A stretch of 64,000 bases of DNA from Chondrus crispus (lineage: Eukaryota > Rhodophyta > Florideophyceae > Gigartinales > Gigartinaceae). Below, one piece after another: positions 10,596 to 22,287 of this stretch. The stretch lies in the NCBI RefSeq assembly GCF_000350225.1, contig NW_005178985.1, positions 108,767 to 172,766 on the forward strand. Reading direction: 5' to 3'. The position numbers were made by a program, and so were the translations under genes. Within the stretch, counting starts at the first letter, position 1. The number at the start of each line of letters is the position of its first letter. The notes under the pieces were generated by a model, which was given only the letters and a program-made list of their open reading frames with translations, ran no database searches and was not told the DNA's origin.

Positions 10596-13038
10596 ATGAA
10601 CCGTGCGGATTCCGCCGGAGAAGATACCGCCTCCGGGCGAGCAAGTACCCGCAGTGGCAGAGGCGCACAGCGCCCCCGGATCGACAATCCGGAAGCCCTG
10701 CTACGCCCGCCGTCTACCAGGGGCCAGAAGACTCCTTCCGTTTCGGACACCACCGCCGGGCTACCGGCTGGTGGGGGGAACCGCGTACAAGTACTGTACG
10801 ACGCGTTACTCACGCGACTACAAACCTGGATGGAGGATTTCCTCGCTGAGGAACTACCTCAGGTCGTCCAGGTTTGCCCCGACCGAACGGCACCAAGACT
10901 GGTGGCGGAGCATGCGGACACCGCGCTCCGCGCCCTGCTGGACAAGAAGATCGCCCCCCTCGTACGCGACGAGGTGGTGGCAGCGCTCGCCGCAGAGGAG
11001 GACGAATCTCCGACTGCATTGGCTCTAAAGGGAGCTATTAGCTCCGCCGTGGCCATCCGTCTGGCCACGACATTTACCGAAACGGGAGGCGCGGTACCGC
11101 TGCCGGCGCCGCGCCGTGCAACCGTTCCGGACTCAAGCTTTAATATCGCTGATCCGATCGGCGCCATACCCGGGATTGATAGGATGGACCCTCACCCGGA
11201 GGGCAGAGCCATCTATCCCCCAACCGTTCACGGTGCTACAGGGAGGACCACAGAAAATGTCCTCCCCATACTCGTCGGTACGGGCGACCCCCGCGGGACA
11301 GACAACGGCCTGGGGCCCCCCGAGACAGAAAATCGGGACCCGTACCGGTTGAGCACAAGACGTGCACCCGGCACGCGCAGAACCGAAGCGGAATACACCC
11401 GGTATTCCGACGCAGAAGGCCTCCGTCACAGGACGGATGAAGACCGCGAGGAACGCCGCTGGCGATACCCCGATAGCCGCGAGGCACGCCACGGGCGATA
11501 CCGCGATGCCGGAGGGGGAGGATACCCCTCCGATGATGACCCATCCGGTTCGGAAGACTCTCGCAGGCGGAGCCACAGGGCACGCCACGATAAAGGCCGA
11601 GACCGGCACCGGCACGACCCGTCCGACTCGGAAGACTACCACACCGAGTCGGATGAGGAGCGTCGTCGCTCGAGCAGACACCGCCGGGCTGCCCCGAAGA
11701 GCGACGAGCGACGGCCCACGGTAATCAAGCCCCTCAATGACCTGTTTACCAAGGTCGTCAACTACCAGACCTACCGCCTGGAACGGCGTAGCTCGCGCTA
11801 CGACTCTACAGTAGCGCGCCACATTAACCGTTACCGGAAAAAACTGGACGTGCAGATGAGGTCCCACACGTTCAGCGGTCAGGATCCGATTGCGGTATTG
11901 GGATTCCTCGCACGCCTCAAGATGGCGTGCGACCACAACAGGATTACCGAAGGAGCCGCCGTGTGTTGCTTCCAATTCTACCTCACCGGTCAGGCTCACG
12001 CCCTACTCCAGTCCCGTCTCAATGGAAATACCATGGCGGTTGACGTGGAGCGGCGCGAGCTGCTCCGGACATACCCCCAGGTGGTCAACTTTCTGTTGCG
12101 CACCTATGCTACCGACGAGGTAATTTCCGAAGCAGCTCCAGTTTCTTGTGTCGTGGTGTTCTCATGTCACAGCATACCATCTTCTTTCCCAGAGCGCACA
12201 AAGGTGGTGATGCGGTACGGTTTTCTCCGACCGGCGGTTGAAGTCCCTATTCGTCGAGGGGTTACTTCCCGCCACGTGCGCGCAGGTCCGCAATTACCTC
12301 GCTACGCACCCGGATGTGGATTACCAATCCGTCGCTCGCTATGCGCAAGCGATCGGGGAAACCAATCGGGCTTCCCGTCGACAGGGTATGTCCGCCATGG
12401 CGCACCGAGAGCCGTCCCGAGCGGCTAGAAGATCTGACCGCACCACAAGGACGAGGCCCGTGCTGTCGGTTGAGTCGGCATCCGACATCCCGACGGCCGG
12501 GGGATTTGCTGAAGAAGCAATCTTGGCCGTGACGGACCAAACCGCCACGCCGACCTCGATGAGCTCGGCACCAACGAGTTACTATCCGTCGCTGGCAGCC
12601 TCGACGGCGGGCGCCCCGGTTCCGCCCGCCGACCCTGGCGACGTGCGCACAGGACCGTACGGGAGGTAAGGGCAGGATCCACGCGTCCGGTTCTCCGGCG
12701 GGAGATTTCCCGGACCGCCACCGTGCCGGTTCTGCCTTGACACCACGCACCGACAAGAGGCGTGCCCCGTCGTTGCCGATGCCGGCCTGCGGGCCAAGCT
12801 TCTGGAGGCACGAGAGGCCAACTACCAGAAGCTACGCATCCGGAAGTGCCTCCGCCCGGGATCCCCGTTCAACCGCCAGGGACCGTCCGCTTGGAGAAAC
12901 CAGCGTCCGACGGCCCCCGCGGGCGTGAACGTGGTAGAAGAGCCGCACCACGGCCCTACCGAAGACCACGTGGCGCAAGCCGCGTACGAAATCCGCGAGG
13001 ACTTGCTGCTGACGGGGGAAGCCGGGGAGGACGCGTAG
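10596..13038 (+). pseudogene. gag: Element B gag, broken by frameshifts and a stop
   Basis: The N-terminal frame runs from ATG 10596 to about 12128. It has a long Arg/Asp/Ser-rich linker and then the gag helical domain (for example NDLFTKVVNYQTYRLERR). The phase then changes within about 12128-12230, and the gag sequence resumes as SLFVEGLLPATCAQVRNYL near 12241. That frame meets a TAA at 12667-12669, and in the same phase a CCHC zinc knuckle CRFCLDTTHRQEAC (from 12724) and the natural-looking end at 13036-13038 follow. The 12667 stop might lie in a short spliced segment, since GGTAAG is present, but decay is simpler. Gag forms the virus-like particle. Confidence 0.8.
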
Positions 13039-15434
13039 AGGCGACGACGTCTCTCCCCGTGCCCAGCCTCAGAAGCTTAGTCACCCCCGATCCGGCTGCG
13101 CCAGTGGAAGCGCAGCCGGGTACCCGAACGGAAGTCCAGGCCATCTGCTTCTTCAAGAAGCAGAATTACAAGATCTCCGCGACGGTTGGTCAGAAGCAGG
13201 CGTTGATGGTCGCCATCACGCCAGTGATTGACTCAGGAGCCGGCCCGAACCTCATCCATTTACGGTGTGTCGCTGAGTCGTGGCGACCATCGATAAAACC
13301 GGTTCGGAGCCCAGCGCTCATCGACGCGTCAAACCGCGCGATGAAGGCACTAGGGGAAATCCCCCTGCTCGTCCGAATCGGTGAGTTTGTGGCGCGCGTC
13401 CCGTTCCTGGTAGTCACGAGCCTCGCCGTGGACTGTATCCTCGGTACGATCTTCCTGGATCGCCACGTCAAGGCGATCCTCCTACCGCAACGGAAGGTCG
13501 TGTTCCACGACGCGCCACCCGTGGCGTTGGTCGGAACAACCCCCTCGAGGCACAACCGCAAGATGGCCTCGAGGAGCACTGCACAACAACTACCGCCGTC
13601 GGATAAACCCGAACGGAAGCAGGTGGCGTTCCCCGCCAACACACCGTCACGGAAGATCCGCCTCGTCAGAGGGGTGACAATTCCCCCGATGACGCAAGCC
13701 ATGGTGAGGGTCGCCAGGCCGGTGGGGGGACTGTGTTTTTTACAGAACTCCCCAAAAACCGCGCACAGGAATTTGACCCTCATAGCACAGGGGGTCATGG
13801 ATGTTGTCTCCGAAAAACCGTTCTCGGTAATGCTCAGCAATTTTGGGCACCGCTCGGTTCACATCCCGAAACATACCGTAGTCGGACTGGCTCTTCCGTC
13901 GCCCACTCACATCCTGACCCTTGGCGACTCGGCCGCGGAAGCGGCCGAAGCTAAGGAAGGGGGAGGGATATTTAATTCCAACCTCTCAACCGCAAAGGAT
14001 GGCGCGGAAGAAGCCGCCGACAACCGTACGGACAAAGGCGGGGCTGAACAAGCCACGCTGCCTAAGGCGCACCTCGGGGCGGTTGGAACGGATAAACCCG
14101 AAGACACCGCCGCCCCTGAGGAGGACCCCAACGCCTGGCAGGAGGACGTCCACATCAGTTGCGAGGACGAGGAGGTACGCTCGGAGATCCTCGAGGTACT
14201 GTCCGAATTCAAGGACATGTGGACGGGCCGTCTGGGAAAAATCGGGGCCACGAAGCACCGGATTGAGCTCAAGCCCGGTGCTCGCCCGATTTACCAGGCG
14301 CCTTACCGCGCCGGACCAACCGCACGGGAAAAGGAGAAAACGGAGATCGACTGCATGCTCCGGGCAGGGGTAATCGAACCGGCCACGGCCGAATGGGCAA
14401 GCCCCGTGGTATTCGTCCCTAAAAAGGATGGTATCATGCGGTTATGTGTCGACTACAGAAAGCTCAACGCAGTCACCGTTCGGGATTCATATCCGTTGCC
14501 GAGGATAGACGAGTGCATCGATTCCCTCGGCGACGCTACTGTCTTTACCACGCTGGATTGCAACAGCGGGTATTGGCAAGTAGAAATCGCCGAGAAGGAC
14601 CGCGAGACGACGTTCGCGTCGCACTGCGGGTTGTACCGTTTCCTCCGCATGCCGTTCGGTTTGAAGAACGCCCCCGCGACCTTTCAGCGGGCCGTCGACA
14701 TCATACTGTCGCGGGTAAAATGGGAAACCGCTCTGGTCTACCTGTATGATGTTATCATCTACTCCAAGACCGTAACGGAACACGTCGCGCACGTCCGCGA
14801 GGTTCTACGCCTACTGCGGGACGCGGGCGTGTCGCTGAAGCTGTCGAGGTGCGTCTTCTTCGACACCTCGGTCACCTACCTGGGACACGTGATTCGACCA
14901 GGCAGGTCGGAGGTCGAGCGCCGCAACGTGGTCGCCATCGAGTGCGCTCGACCTCCCCAGAACCAAACGGAATTGCAGTCATTCTTAGGAATGTGCAACG
15001 TGTACCGTCGGTTCGTGAAGGGCTTCGCAAAAATAGCCGCTCCGCTAAACCGGAAGACGGGGAAAAATCGACCCTTCGAGCTTGAGGTTCTTACCGATGA
15101 GGAATACGAGGCGTTCGCGGAACTCAAGAAGCGCCTCGTATCCCAACCGATCCTCGCTCTACCCCGTTACGGAAAGAAATACACCCTAGACACGGACGCT
15201 TGCGCGTACCAGGTAGGCTGTGCCCTATTACAGGAGCAACCGGACGGCGACCGCCGACCGATAGGTTATTGGAGCCGCGCTCTCACGGACGCGGAGAGGA
15301 ACTACACCACTACCGAGAAGGAATGCCTCGCCGTCGTATGGAGTATTCTCACGCTTCGAATACGTTCGACCTCCATACGGATCATGAGGCCCTCCGCTGG
15401 GTTCTCAACCTGGCGGATAGCTCCGGCCGGCTAG
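13039..15434 (+). pseudogene. pol: Element B pol part 1: protease, reverse transcriptase, start of RNase H
   Basis: The frame is -1 relative to gag. The aspartic protease motif VIDSGAGPN is intact (Asp codon 13230-13232). RT blocks are clear: VFVPKKDGIMRLCVDYRKL and RMPFGLKNAPATFQR. The catalytic box reads YLYD (14739-14750) instead of Y-L/V-D-D: the first metal-binding Asp has become Tyr (codon TAT at 14745-14747), which should abolish polymerase activity. RNase H starts normally (YTLDTDACAYQVG and YWSRALTDAERNY) but loses phase at about 15350-15360. The recognisable protein therefore ends near 15355, and the last residues to 15434 are out of frame. Confidence 0.87.
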
Positions 15435-17171
15435 CGCGCTGGCGTCTCCGCCTAGCCGAGTACGACTACGACGTACAGTACTGGCCGGGTATTAAGCACC
15501 AACTTGCAGATGGTGTATCACGCCTCCGAGTTGACGGCGCAACCTCCGAACCGGTTGACAACGAGGTCCCGTGTTTCGCGGTACAATGGCGAGAGGAGGA
15601 GCATAACCCCTGCCAAGGTACCGTACACTGGGAGACCCCCGTCGACCCGGGGAGAGCTGAGCACGCGTTCGCGGTTATACCCGAAGAACGCGACGTCTCA
15701 TCCGTAACGGTGGAAGAGTTCCTTCGGGAACAGGCCGAGGACCCCTTCTGTAGGGCGGCCGCCGGGACTGTGGAGAACCCGGACTCGCGGTACGACGTTG
15801 ACCGATACGGGTTCGTCGTCCGCAAGTCCCCCCTCGATGGGACCCTGAAGCGGGTTGTACCGAAGCGGCTCCGGACGAAGATATTGTACCTCGCCCACCA
15901 TCCCCGCCTAGCCGGACACCCGGGCGGTACGAGGATGTACTATACCCTCCGGCGGGAATATTATTGGCCTCATATGGCCCACGACGCCTTCAGTACCGAA
16001 CGGAACTGCGCGTCATGCGCTGCCACCCGGGGAACCCTGGTGAGGCACCAGAAGGATCTCAAGCTCTTCCCAGCGGCAGGACCGCTGGATTTCGTCGCCA
16101 TGGACCTGCTGGGTCCTTTACCGAAGACGGCGCACGGGAATCGCAACGTGCTCGTCATGACCGACCGGTTTACGGAGCTGACGCGCAGCATCCCGTTACG
16201 GACAACCACCGCGTCGGTCGTGGCAAACGCCTTCCTGGACAATTGGGTCTACGCATACGGCGCACCTCGTTATGTGCTAACCGATAACGGACCACAATTT
16301 GCCGCCAAGTTCTTCGACGCGGTGTGCGCCTTGCTGGGGGTGAGGCACTACCTTACTACCGCCTATCACTCCCAGACAAATGGGCAAACCGAACGGTTCA
16401 ACCGTACCCTGGTACAGCGCCTCCGACATTATGTCGCGGAGCATCAGAGGGACTGGGACGAATACATCCAGCCCCTGACCTTCGCGTATAACACGCAGGT
16501 CCACCGGTCGACGGAGACAACCCCGTTCGACCTGGTGCTGACGCGACCACCGTCCGGTTTGGCCCTACCTGGTACTGTACCGCAGGATGCCATCTCCAAC
16601 ACGGAAGATCCGAGGACCTCGGTACAGTACAAGCGCGCGACGCTGCGTAAACTCCGCGACGCCCTTGAGCGCAAGCGCGTGAAACTAACCGCGGCGCAAA
16701 GGCAGTACAAGGCCGACTTCGATAAGAAGGTGCGTTTCCGCCCGGTCATCGAGGCGGAAGACCTGGTCTATGTCGACCGCCCACCTCGGCCATTGACAAG
16801 TACCGAACGGGGAGACCTGCCAAGCAATGACGGGGGACCCTCCGTCAAGTTTTTGCCGAAGACGGAAGGCCCGTTTCGGGTCCGATCCGCTCAGGAGACC
16901 ACAGTGGTCGTCGATCAAGACGGGGTCTCAAACCGCGTGAGCATCGACCGGATAACCCGGATGCCACGGGAACCCCGCGACGTCACTGCCGCCGCCCCGA
17001 CCCAGCCCCGCTGCGGACGGAGAACTCGAACCCGCCGCGGAGTATGTGATCGACCATCTGGTCGGTCACCGGGAGAACCGCACAGGAACCCAGTACAAGG
17101 TCCGCTGGTATGGCTATGCCCCAGCGGACGATACCTGGGAACCCGCGGAGGGACTCCCCAGGCCTTTATAG
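15356..17171 (+). pseudogene. Element B pol part 2: end of RNase H, integrase, chromodomain
   Basis: RNase H resumes in a new phase (FDLHTDHEALRWVLNLADSS). The integrase follows with an intact DDE set: Asp in VAMDLLGPLPK, Asp in VLTDNGPQF and Glu in GQTERFNRTL. Upstream is the zinc-binding region with paired His and Cys (CASC near 16010). A further phase change near 17010 separates the integrase from a typical chromodomain, TQYKVRWYGYAPADDTWEP, which ends at the TAG at 17169-17171. Element B thus keeps integrase chemistry on paper but has no working RT, the reverse of element A. Confidence 0.86.
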
Positions 17172-17281
17172 ACCGCTTCTGGCGCACGCGGGCGGCAGCA
17201 CGCCACCGCTAACACCGCACTGGGCAACTCAGCGCGGGACTGGACGATCCCGCCGTGGACCTCCCCCGCGCGGCGGCCAAT

Positions 17282-17512
17282 CGCCACAGACGCACGCCGA
17301 ACCCCGCGTGCGCCACTGCAAACCCCGCGCGGGAAGACCCGGCGCAGGAGGGGGCGAGGTCGCCGCAGACGCACGCGGAACCCCGCGTGCGCCAGTGCCC
17401 ACCCCGCGCCGGAAGACCCGGCGCAGGAGGGGGCGAGGTCGCCACAGACGCACGCAGAACCCCGCGTGCGTCACCGCAAACCCCGCGCCGGAAGACCCGG
17501 CGCAGGAAGGGG
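17282..17512 (+). repeat. Tandem repeat, 79-bp unit, about 2.9 copies, in element B
   Basis: Units begin at 17282, 17361 and 17440, each with CGCC(A/G)CAGACGCACGC, and differ by a few bases. The period is not a multiple of three, so one protein repeat cannot be encoded in a single phase. The array lies between the chromodomain end and the opposite-strand ORF. Confidence 0.9.
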
Positions 17513-18084
17513 CTGACCAGCCGGCAGGACGACACGACGCCGCGGTGGTCAAACGGCGCGGCACCCCGGTGCACACTCGCTGCCGAGGGGCGGAACCCAG
17601 CGCGTAAGTACTGTATGGGGGCGACCTCGCCGAGGCTCCCAGGCACCGCGGACCACGAGGTGCGCGGCCGGCATACACCGCCCGGCACGTGTGGCCGCTG
17701 GACCACAGCGGCGGTTCAAGACGCCTCCGATCCCCGGGGAGTACCCAATCGGAGTTCGTCAATGCGCTGGAAAAGCCACCCGCCGCGAGACGGTAAAATC
17801 CGGCCTAAAATTACCTACCGGACGGGCGCCCTCCGATGTCGCGGGGGCAGCTGGAGGACCCTCCACGCGACCACATGGTACACCCACCGCGCGGGGTCTC
17901 GCCGGCATGAGCCAGAGGGTAACCCGGCCGCCATGATGACGACCGGCGCGGAGAGACCACAGTACCGAGCGGGAAGGGCGGTGAAGGAGCGTAAGAAGAA
18001 GGAGAACAGGGGGCAATTTACTGGACTGGATGGGACCTGGTCCCCGGAGGCGGTTCGCTACTCTCCCCGCCTCCCCCACGGGCA

Positions 18085-20387
18085 TCACTCACGGCGATGG
18101 CGCTTGGCAGAGGGCTCCGCTCCCTGCACCGCCGCGCTGGCGGAATCAGCATCAACTGCACCGTACGGTCTTTTTGCGGACACCTGTTCGCTCAAGACGG
18201 CGAGGTGGTCCTGTGCCGCACGGATCGGCGCCATCGTCTCACCGCGCAGAAGATCCTCGCCGGTGTGGCGTTGGCGGATGGCGAACTGCAGGCCGGCCAC
18301 TCGCGCCCTGAGCTGAGTCGCCTCGACCAGCCAGGCGCGCGCGGACTCCAAAGCCGCCGCGAGGGTGGTCGGTGCAGTGACGCCCGCGTAGCCGCACTCT
18401 ATCTGCAGAGCGCGCAGGGCGGCCTGCGCGTCCGGGACCAAGACGGGGGCTTCGTTCGCTGGTGCCACCACCGGAGCTCCATCGGCCGCCACCGAGGGGG
18501 TCTGCGTCCCCGTCGCGGTCATTTCGCTGACGGGGAAGACGGCGGAGCCCGGCACCGATCCGGTAGCTACGGCAGGGAGGTTATCCCCCGCGGGCTCGAC
18601 AGTAGGAACCTCGCGAGGGGCCCCCACTGGGGCGGGGTCCGTGACCGGCACTTCCATGGCCGGCGTCTCCGTGGCCGGCGGTGGCGACTCCGCAGTGGTC
18701 GCGCCGCCCACCCTAGGGGGCGTCGACAGACCGACTGGAAGGCCCTCTCCGAGGGCGGTGTCACCCGGCATCGGTGGGACCGGTGGGGTCGACACGGGCA
18801 AAGACTCCACGGACGGTTCGGCGGGAGTCCCGGCGGAGGCAACCGCGGCACCCCACCCGTCAGCGGAGGCGATGGCCGCACCGTACGACGGCAACCCGTC
18901 GTCCGGGAGGGGGTCGAACCAGTTGTCGGCCTCCGCCGACGTACCATCCCAATGCGGCATCCGCAAGGAGCAGCCGCAGGCCCAACTGTACCACACGAAG
19001 TCTCCGCGCTCTAGAAGAGACCAGTCCAACCGTTCGGAAAAATCGAGGATGGCCTCGGCGCCAACCGGGTCGAACTACGTCCCCTCGAGAATGGCGGCCA
19101 CACCGACCGATCGGATGAGCTGCAGAAGCCCCGCCGACAACCGGAAGAGGGAAACTCGCTCGCCGGGTTCGTTCCCGTTCCGGCTCGCCAGGCGAGGGTC
19201 CGGACACTTGGTGAAGAACGGGAGGCCGTCCCGTGCGGCGTGTAGGAAACACAGCAACGCCAGGACTGCCCACTCCGAGAGCAAGATGGCGTCGATCAGT
19301 CGACGCATCCCGGGCGTCGCCTCTCGGCCGAAGGAACCGTCCGGCATCCACCGCGCTGCAGCATATGCCAGCACGCTGGGGGTGGGGACGCAGAGGAACT
19401 GTGGAGTCTCCAGATTGCTCCAACCGTCCGGTAGGGCTGGGTATAGCCGCCCCTAGCGCCCGTGGGCACGGCGAAGAACTCCGTCGTGTGCCACATATGG
19501 AAGTAGGCATCGGCGCGGCTACACCGCAGCCGGCTCTCCTTGGCGGAATTCTCGCCCCACCGTACACCGTCGGCCACACTGTACCACCGGTCGAACGGGC
19601 GGGGGAATGCCACCAACTGCACGTGGGGCTTAGGATCCACGTCCCCGCCGAACCTCTCGAAGAGGTCGAACAACCGCGAATGGTACTGGTCCTCACCCGC
19701 ACAACGGATGTACAGAAGATCCGAACGGGAATCCGCCATTACGCGGTGGGGCACGTGGACCTAGCGGGTCCTCCAAGCGGCCAAGCGGTTGTCTTGGCGG
19801 ATTCGTCCGCGAGAGGAGGGCGTGCGGATACCCCGCCGCCTGGGGATGGCCCCAAACCGAGCGGCATCGGGGAAGGCCGTTCCGATGTAAGCCTCGACGG
19901 ACATCGGCGGCTGTGCCTGTGAGGGGTTGCGACCACCCCGGGGAATGTGGTGGTCTAAGTCGTCCCCGGGCAACAAACTCCGAACGGCACGAACACCCGT
20001 CCGGAGCCAGCCGGATGGCGGAGCCTCTGTCGCCGGGGGCGTGGTCGCGTACGGGTCCGGCGGTACCGGGCGGTCACCCGCCCCGGCCGCCGTCTGCCCC
20101 GTGGCTACAACCCAGTCGGGAGACCGTCTCAGTACGGTCATCTCACCGACTTGGAGAGCCGGGGCTGAGCGCGGAGGGCGCGGCAGGGGACCCTGGACGG
20201 CGGGAGGTTTGCGCGAGGGGGGAACCCCCGCGCCCGAAGCCCGCACCCGCGGGGCTGCGATGCTTGCCGCGGGTTGACTCACGGGGCCCGCCGCCAGCGC
20301 CGGGTGAAAGGTAGGGACCGGCGCGGCCGGCACCGTAGGGAGCTGAGCCCGAGGATGGTGACCCCGCTCGGACGGTCGGTTGTCCAT
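18085..20387 (-). pseudogene. Element B opposite-strand accessory ORF, about 770 codons, frameshifted
   Basis: A minus-strand coding stretch, antisense to gag-pol, between pol and the polypurine tract. A plausible start ATG lies at 20387 and the stop is at 18085. Four consecutive protein-like segments lie in changing phases: 20387-19761 (Pro/Ala-rich), 19754 to about 19440 (including LFDLFERFGGDVDPKPHVQL and FHMWHTTEFFAVPTG), about 19437-19075 (helical and hydrophobic, LLSEWAVLALLCFLHAARDG) and about 19070-18085 (WSLLERGDFVWYSWACGC, a Pro/Thr-rich stretch, and a final helical segment with Leu/Ala/Arg). At least three frameshifts break it. No domain was recognised. It matches element A in place, strand and architecture, so it is probably a family feature, not chance. 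Confidence 0.6.
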
Positions 20388-20660
20388 GCGGAAGGAAGAC
20401 AGGGGGAGGGAACGAGATGTGGAGGTGGAGAAAGTGGGGTGCGTAGTGTGGGGTGATGTGGGAGAAAAGGAAAGCGTGAGGGGACCCAGTGCCGCGCCAG
20501 GGGATCCGACGCGGTTAAATACCAAAAACTCCATGGGCTCCCCTATGGAGTTGGCCGTAGTCCGCCCGCGCCCCCGTGGTCGGCGCGGACTTCTCCGTAC
20601 GGATGGGACACCCTGCAAGCCGGTCATGTCAACCCCCGGCCGAGACGAGGACGTGTCGCG

Positions 20661-20675
20661 AAGTAAGGAAGGGGG
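20661..20675 (+). other. Element B polypurine tract
   Basis: AAGTAAGGAAGGGGG lies two bases before the right LTR, where plus-strand DNA priming is expected. Confidence 0.75.
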
Positions 20676-20677
20676 TC

Positions 20678-20951
20678 TGTTGTACAATTCCACACCGCGA
20701 CCCCCGGTGGCAGATGAGAACCGTCGAGACGGGCGGTTACTACTGTAGTAATCGTGCACGCGCCCTCTGCGAGCATAGTAGTACCTCCACGGCGTACAGT
20801 GGTACAACCGTTGGCGCCAGTCGTGGCCACGAGCACACGTGTGCGACCCATACGGTAAGTAATTAACAATTAGCGTTTAACAGCGGCGCGCGCTCCCTTA
20901 CCTCTAACCCCCCTCGTTCCGAGTGGTCGGGACGAAGGTAGTTATACCACA
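20678..20951 (+). repeat. Element B right (3') LTR, 274 bp, internally deleted
   Basis: Aligns to the left LTR from TGTTGTACAATTC to GTTATACCACA but jumps from GCGTTTAA directly to CAGCGGCGCGC. It therefore lacks about 319 bp present at 10078-10396. About ten other differences are visible over the shared 270 bp. Confidence 0.9.
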
Positions 20952-20956
20952 AAGCT
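20952..20956. repeat. Target site duplication of element B, right copy (AAGCT)
   Basis: Identical to 9870-9874. Removing element B and one copy rejoins the two gag halves of element A in phase. Confidence 0.9.
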
Positions 20957-22211
20957 GGCCAGCGCGTAGTCCGCGCATGGTATAACTCGTATACAAGCTT
21001 TCCGCGTCGCGTTCAAGAAAATGCGCGAAGACGCGGCCGGCAACACCTTCGGTTAGGTGTTGCGCGTTGAAGGTGATACGTATTTCCTTCAGGAACGGTA
21101 GTAACTGAATCGCGTCAGTGCCGTCGAAGCTGCGCATCGTGGGTCGAATCCCACGACAGCGCTGGACGTACTTCGCGATCCGTCCCGCGTCTCCCGAGGT
21201 AACGAGCCTCGACGTATTGTCCAACCGATACATGCGGTAGTTCGCGACATCGCTGAACTCCTGTATCATGGTATGGACGGGCTCGACCCCGGGTGCCGCG
21301 GGTCCCAACGTCCCGAAAGGGGTGACGGGTAGCGCTCGGATATCGACCGGACCGGGATGCGCGGTGAGGTCCACCGGCTGGTAGCCGCCCCAGCGAGGAT
21401 CGAAAGAGAGAATTGGTTCTCTTGATCCGCGGGCGGCTCCTCCACGGTCCTGGTCGTCCGCGTACGGTACGCGTCTCATCCCCCGTATGTCTCCGGCGAC
21501 ATACGGGAGGGCTTGTGTTTCGGACGCGACATTCGCGTCCATTGGTGGTCTTGGGCCATCCGCGCACCGACTGGATCCGGGCACCAGTCGGTCGGAACTC
21601 CGGCGCATCTGACGCGATCGGGGAAACAGTGGCACCGGGCCCTCTCGTAGGGGCTCCAGGCGACCTGTTGGTCGGGTTCTGTTCCACCTCGCGAGCGCGT
21701 CTCTACGTCGAATTGAGTTCCGCGGCCATATGAACAAACGCGCGTATTTGCTCCGCGGACGGGAAGGGTTGTGCGTCAGGTGGTCTTGATGAGGCCGACC
21801 TCTCAGGGCGTCCTTCTCTGTCCTCGACGGAGAATCAAGACGCGAATCCTCGACGAGCGTTAGCCGACTCTGTAGCTGGTCGACTAGTGCTCGGAGGTTC
21901 TCCAAAGATTGGGAGACGTGGTCGAACCTTCCTTCGCGAAGCGAGCGTAGCTCTTCCATACAGCGCGAATACACCGCGTCCGAGACGTCCATTCGAAGCG
22001 AGGTCCGGACGTCCTCGATGTATTCCGCGATCTTGTCGTACATCGCGCGAGCGCGTCCTTCTGAAAACCCAGGCGACGGTTCGCGGTCGGTAGGACCTGC
22101 GGCGGCGCCGCCGAAGGGGGCGCGCAGCGCGCCTGACTCGGAGGCGCGGCGCGCGGTTGACTCCATATTCGCCGGTTCCGTCTGAATCGAGTTCGCGGTT
22201 CCTTCTTCCAT
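20957..22211 (-). pseudogene. gag: Element A gag, upstream half
   Basis: A minus-strand frame with a likely start ATG at 22211 (MEEGTANS), about 75 bases after the LTR; the frame is also open into the LTR. It has an N-terminal helical region (DKIAEYIEDVRTSLRMDV, then QSLENLRALVDQLQ) that looks like a coiled coil, a Pro/Arg-rich linker, and the beginning of the gag core (FSDVANYRMYRLDNTSRLV), parallel to NDLFTKVVNYQTYRLERR in element B. It stops at the AAGCT duplication where element B starts. The remaining half is at 8700-9869. Confidence 0.82.
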
Positions 22212-22269
22212 TTTGACGCGCGCGGACGCGGATCCGAACGATATTCTTCTCGCGATAATGGCGTGGCCT

Positions 22270-22287
22270 TCTAGGTCGGGAGACCAC
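22270..22287 (-). other. Element A primer-binding site candidate
   Basis: On the minus strand, directly after the LTR end TACTACA, the sequence reads GTGGTCTCCCGACC. TGG one base after the LTR fits a tRNA 3' CCA end. The tRNA was not identified. Confidence 0.5.

Larger units (their letters stand above)
9875..20951 (+). mobile_element. Element B: Ty3/gypsy chromovirus nested in gag of element A
   Basis: An 11.1-kb plus-strand LTR retrotransposon with both LTRs and a perfect 5-bp target duplication. Order: LTR, primer-binding site, gag (with frameshifts), protease-RT-RNase H, integrase-chromodomain, a 79-bp tandem repeat, an opposite-strand ORF, a polypurine tract and the LTR. It lies inside gag of element A, so it integrated later than A. 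The LTRs differ by roughly 4 percent over the shared 270 bp by eye, and the right LTR has lost about 319 bp, so the insertion is not recent. Frameshifts in gag, RNase H and the chromodomain, plus a lost RT catalytic Asp, make it non-autonomous. Confidence 0.93.

Noticed and set aside
10596-17212. Frameshifts of element B as programmed ribosomal frameshifting
   Set aside because: There are several, in different phases, inside domains (gag core, RNase H, chromodomain), together with a dead RT site; decay is simpler. Only the gag-pol -1 overlap could be programmed.
17282-17512. CRISPR array
   Set aside because: The 79-bp units are contiguous with no unique spacers, and the DNA is eukaryotic.
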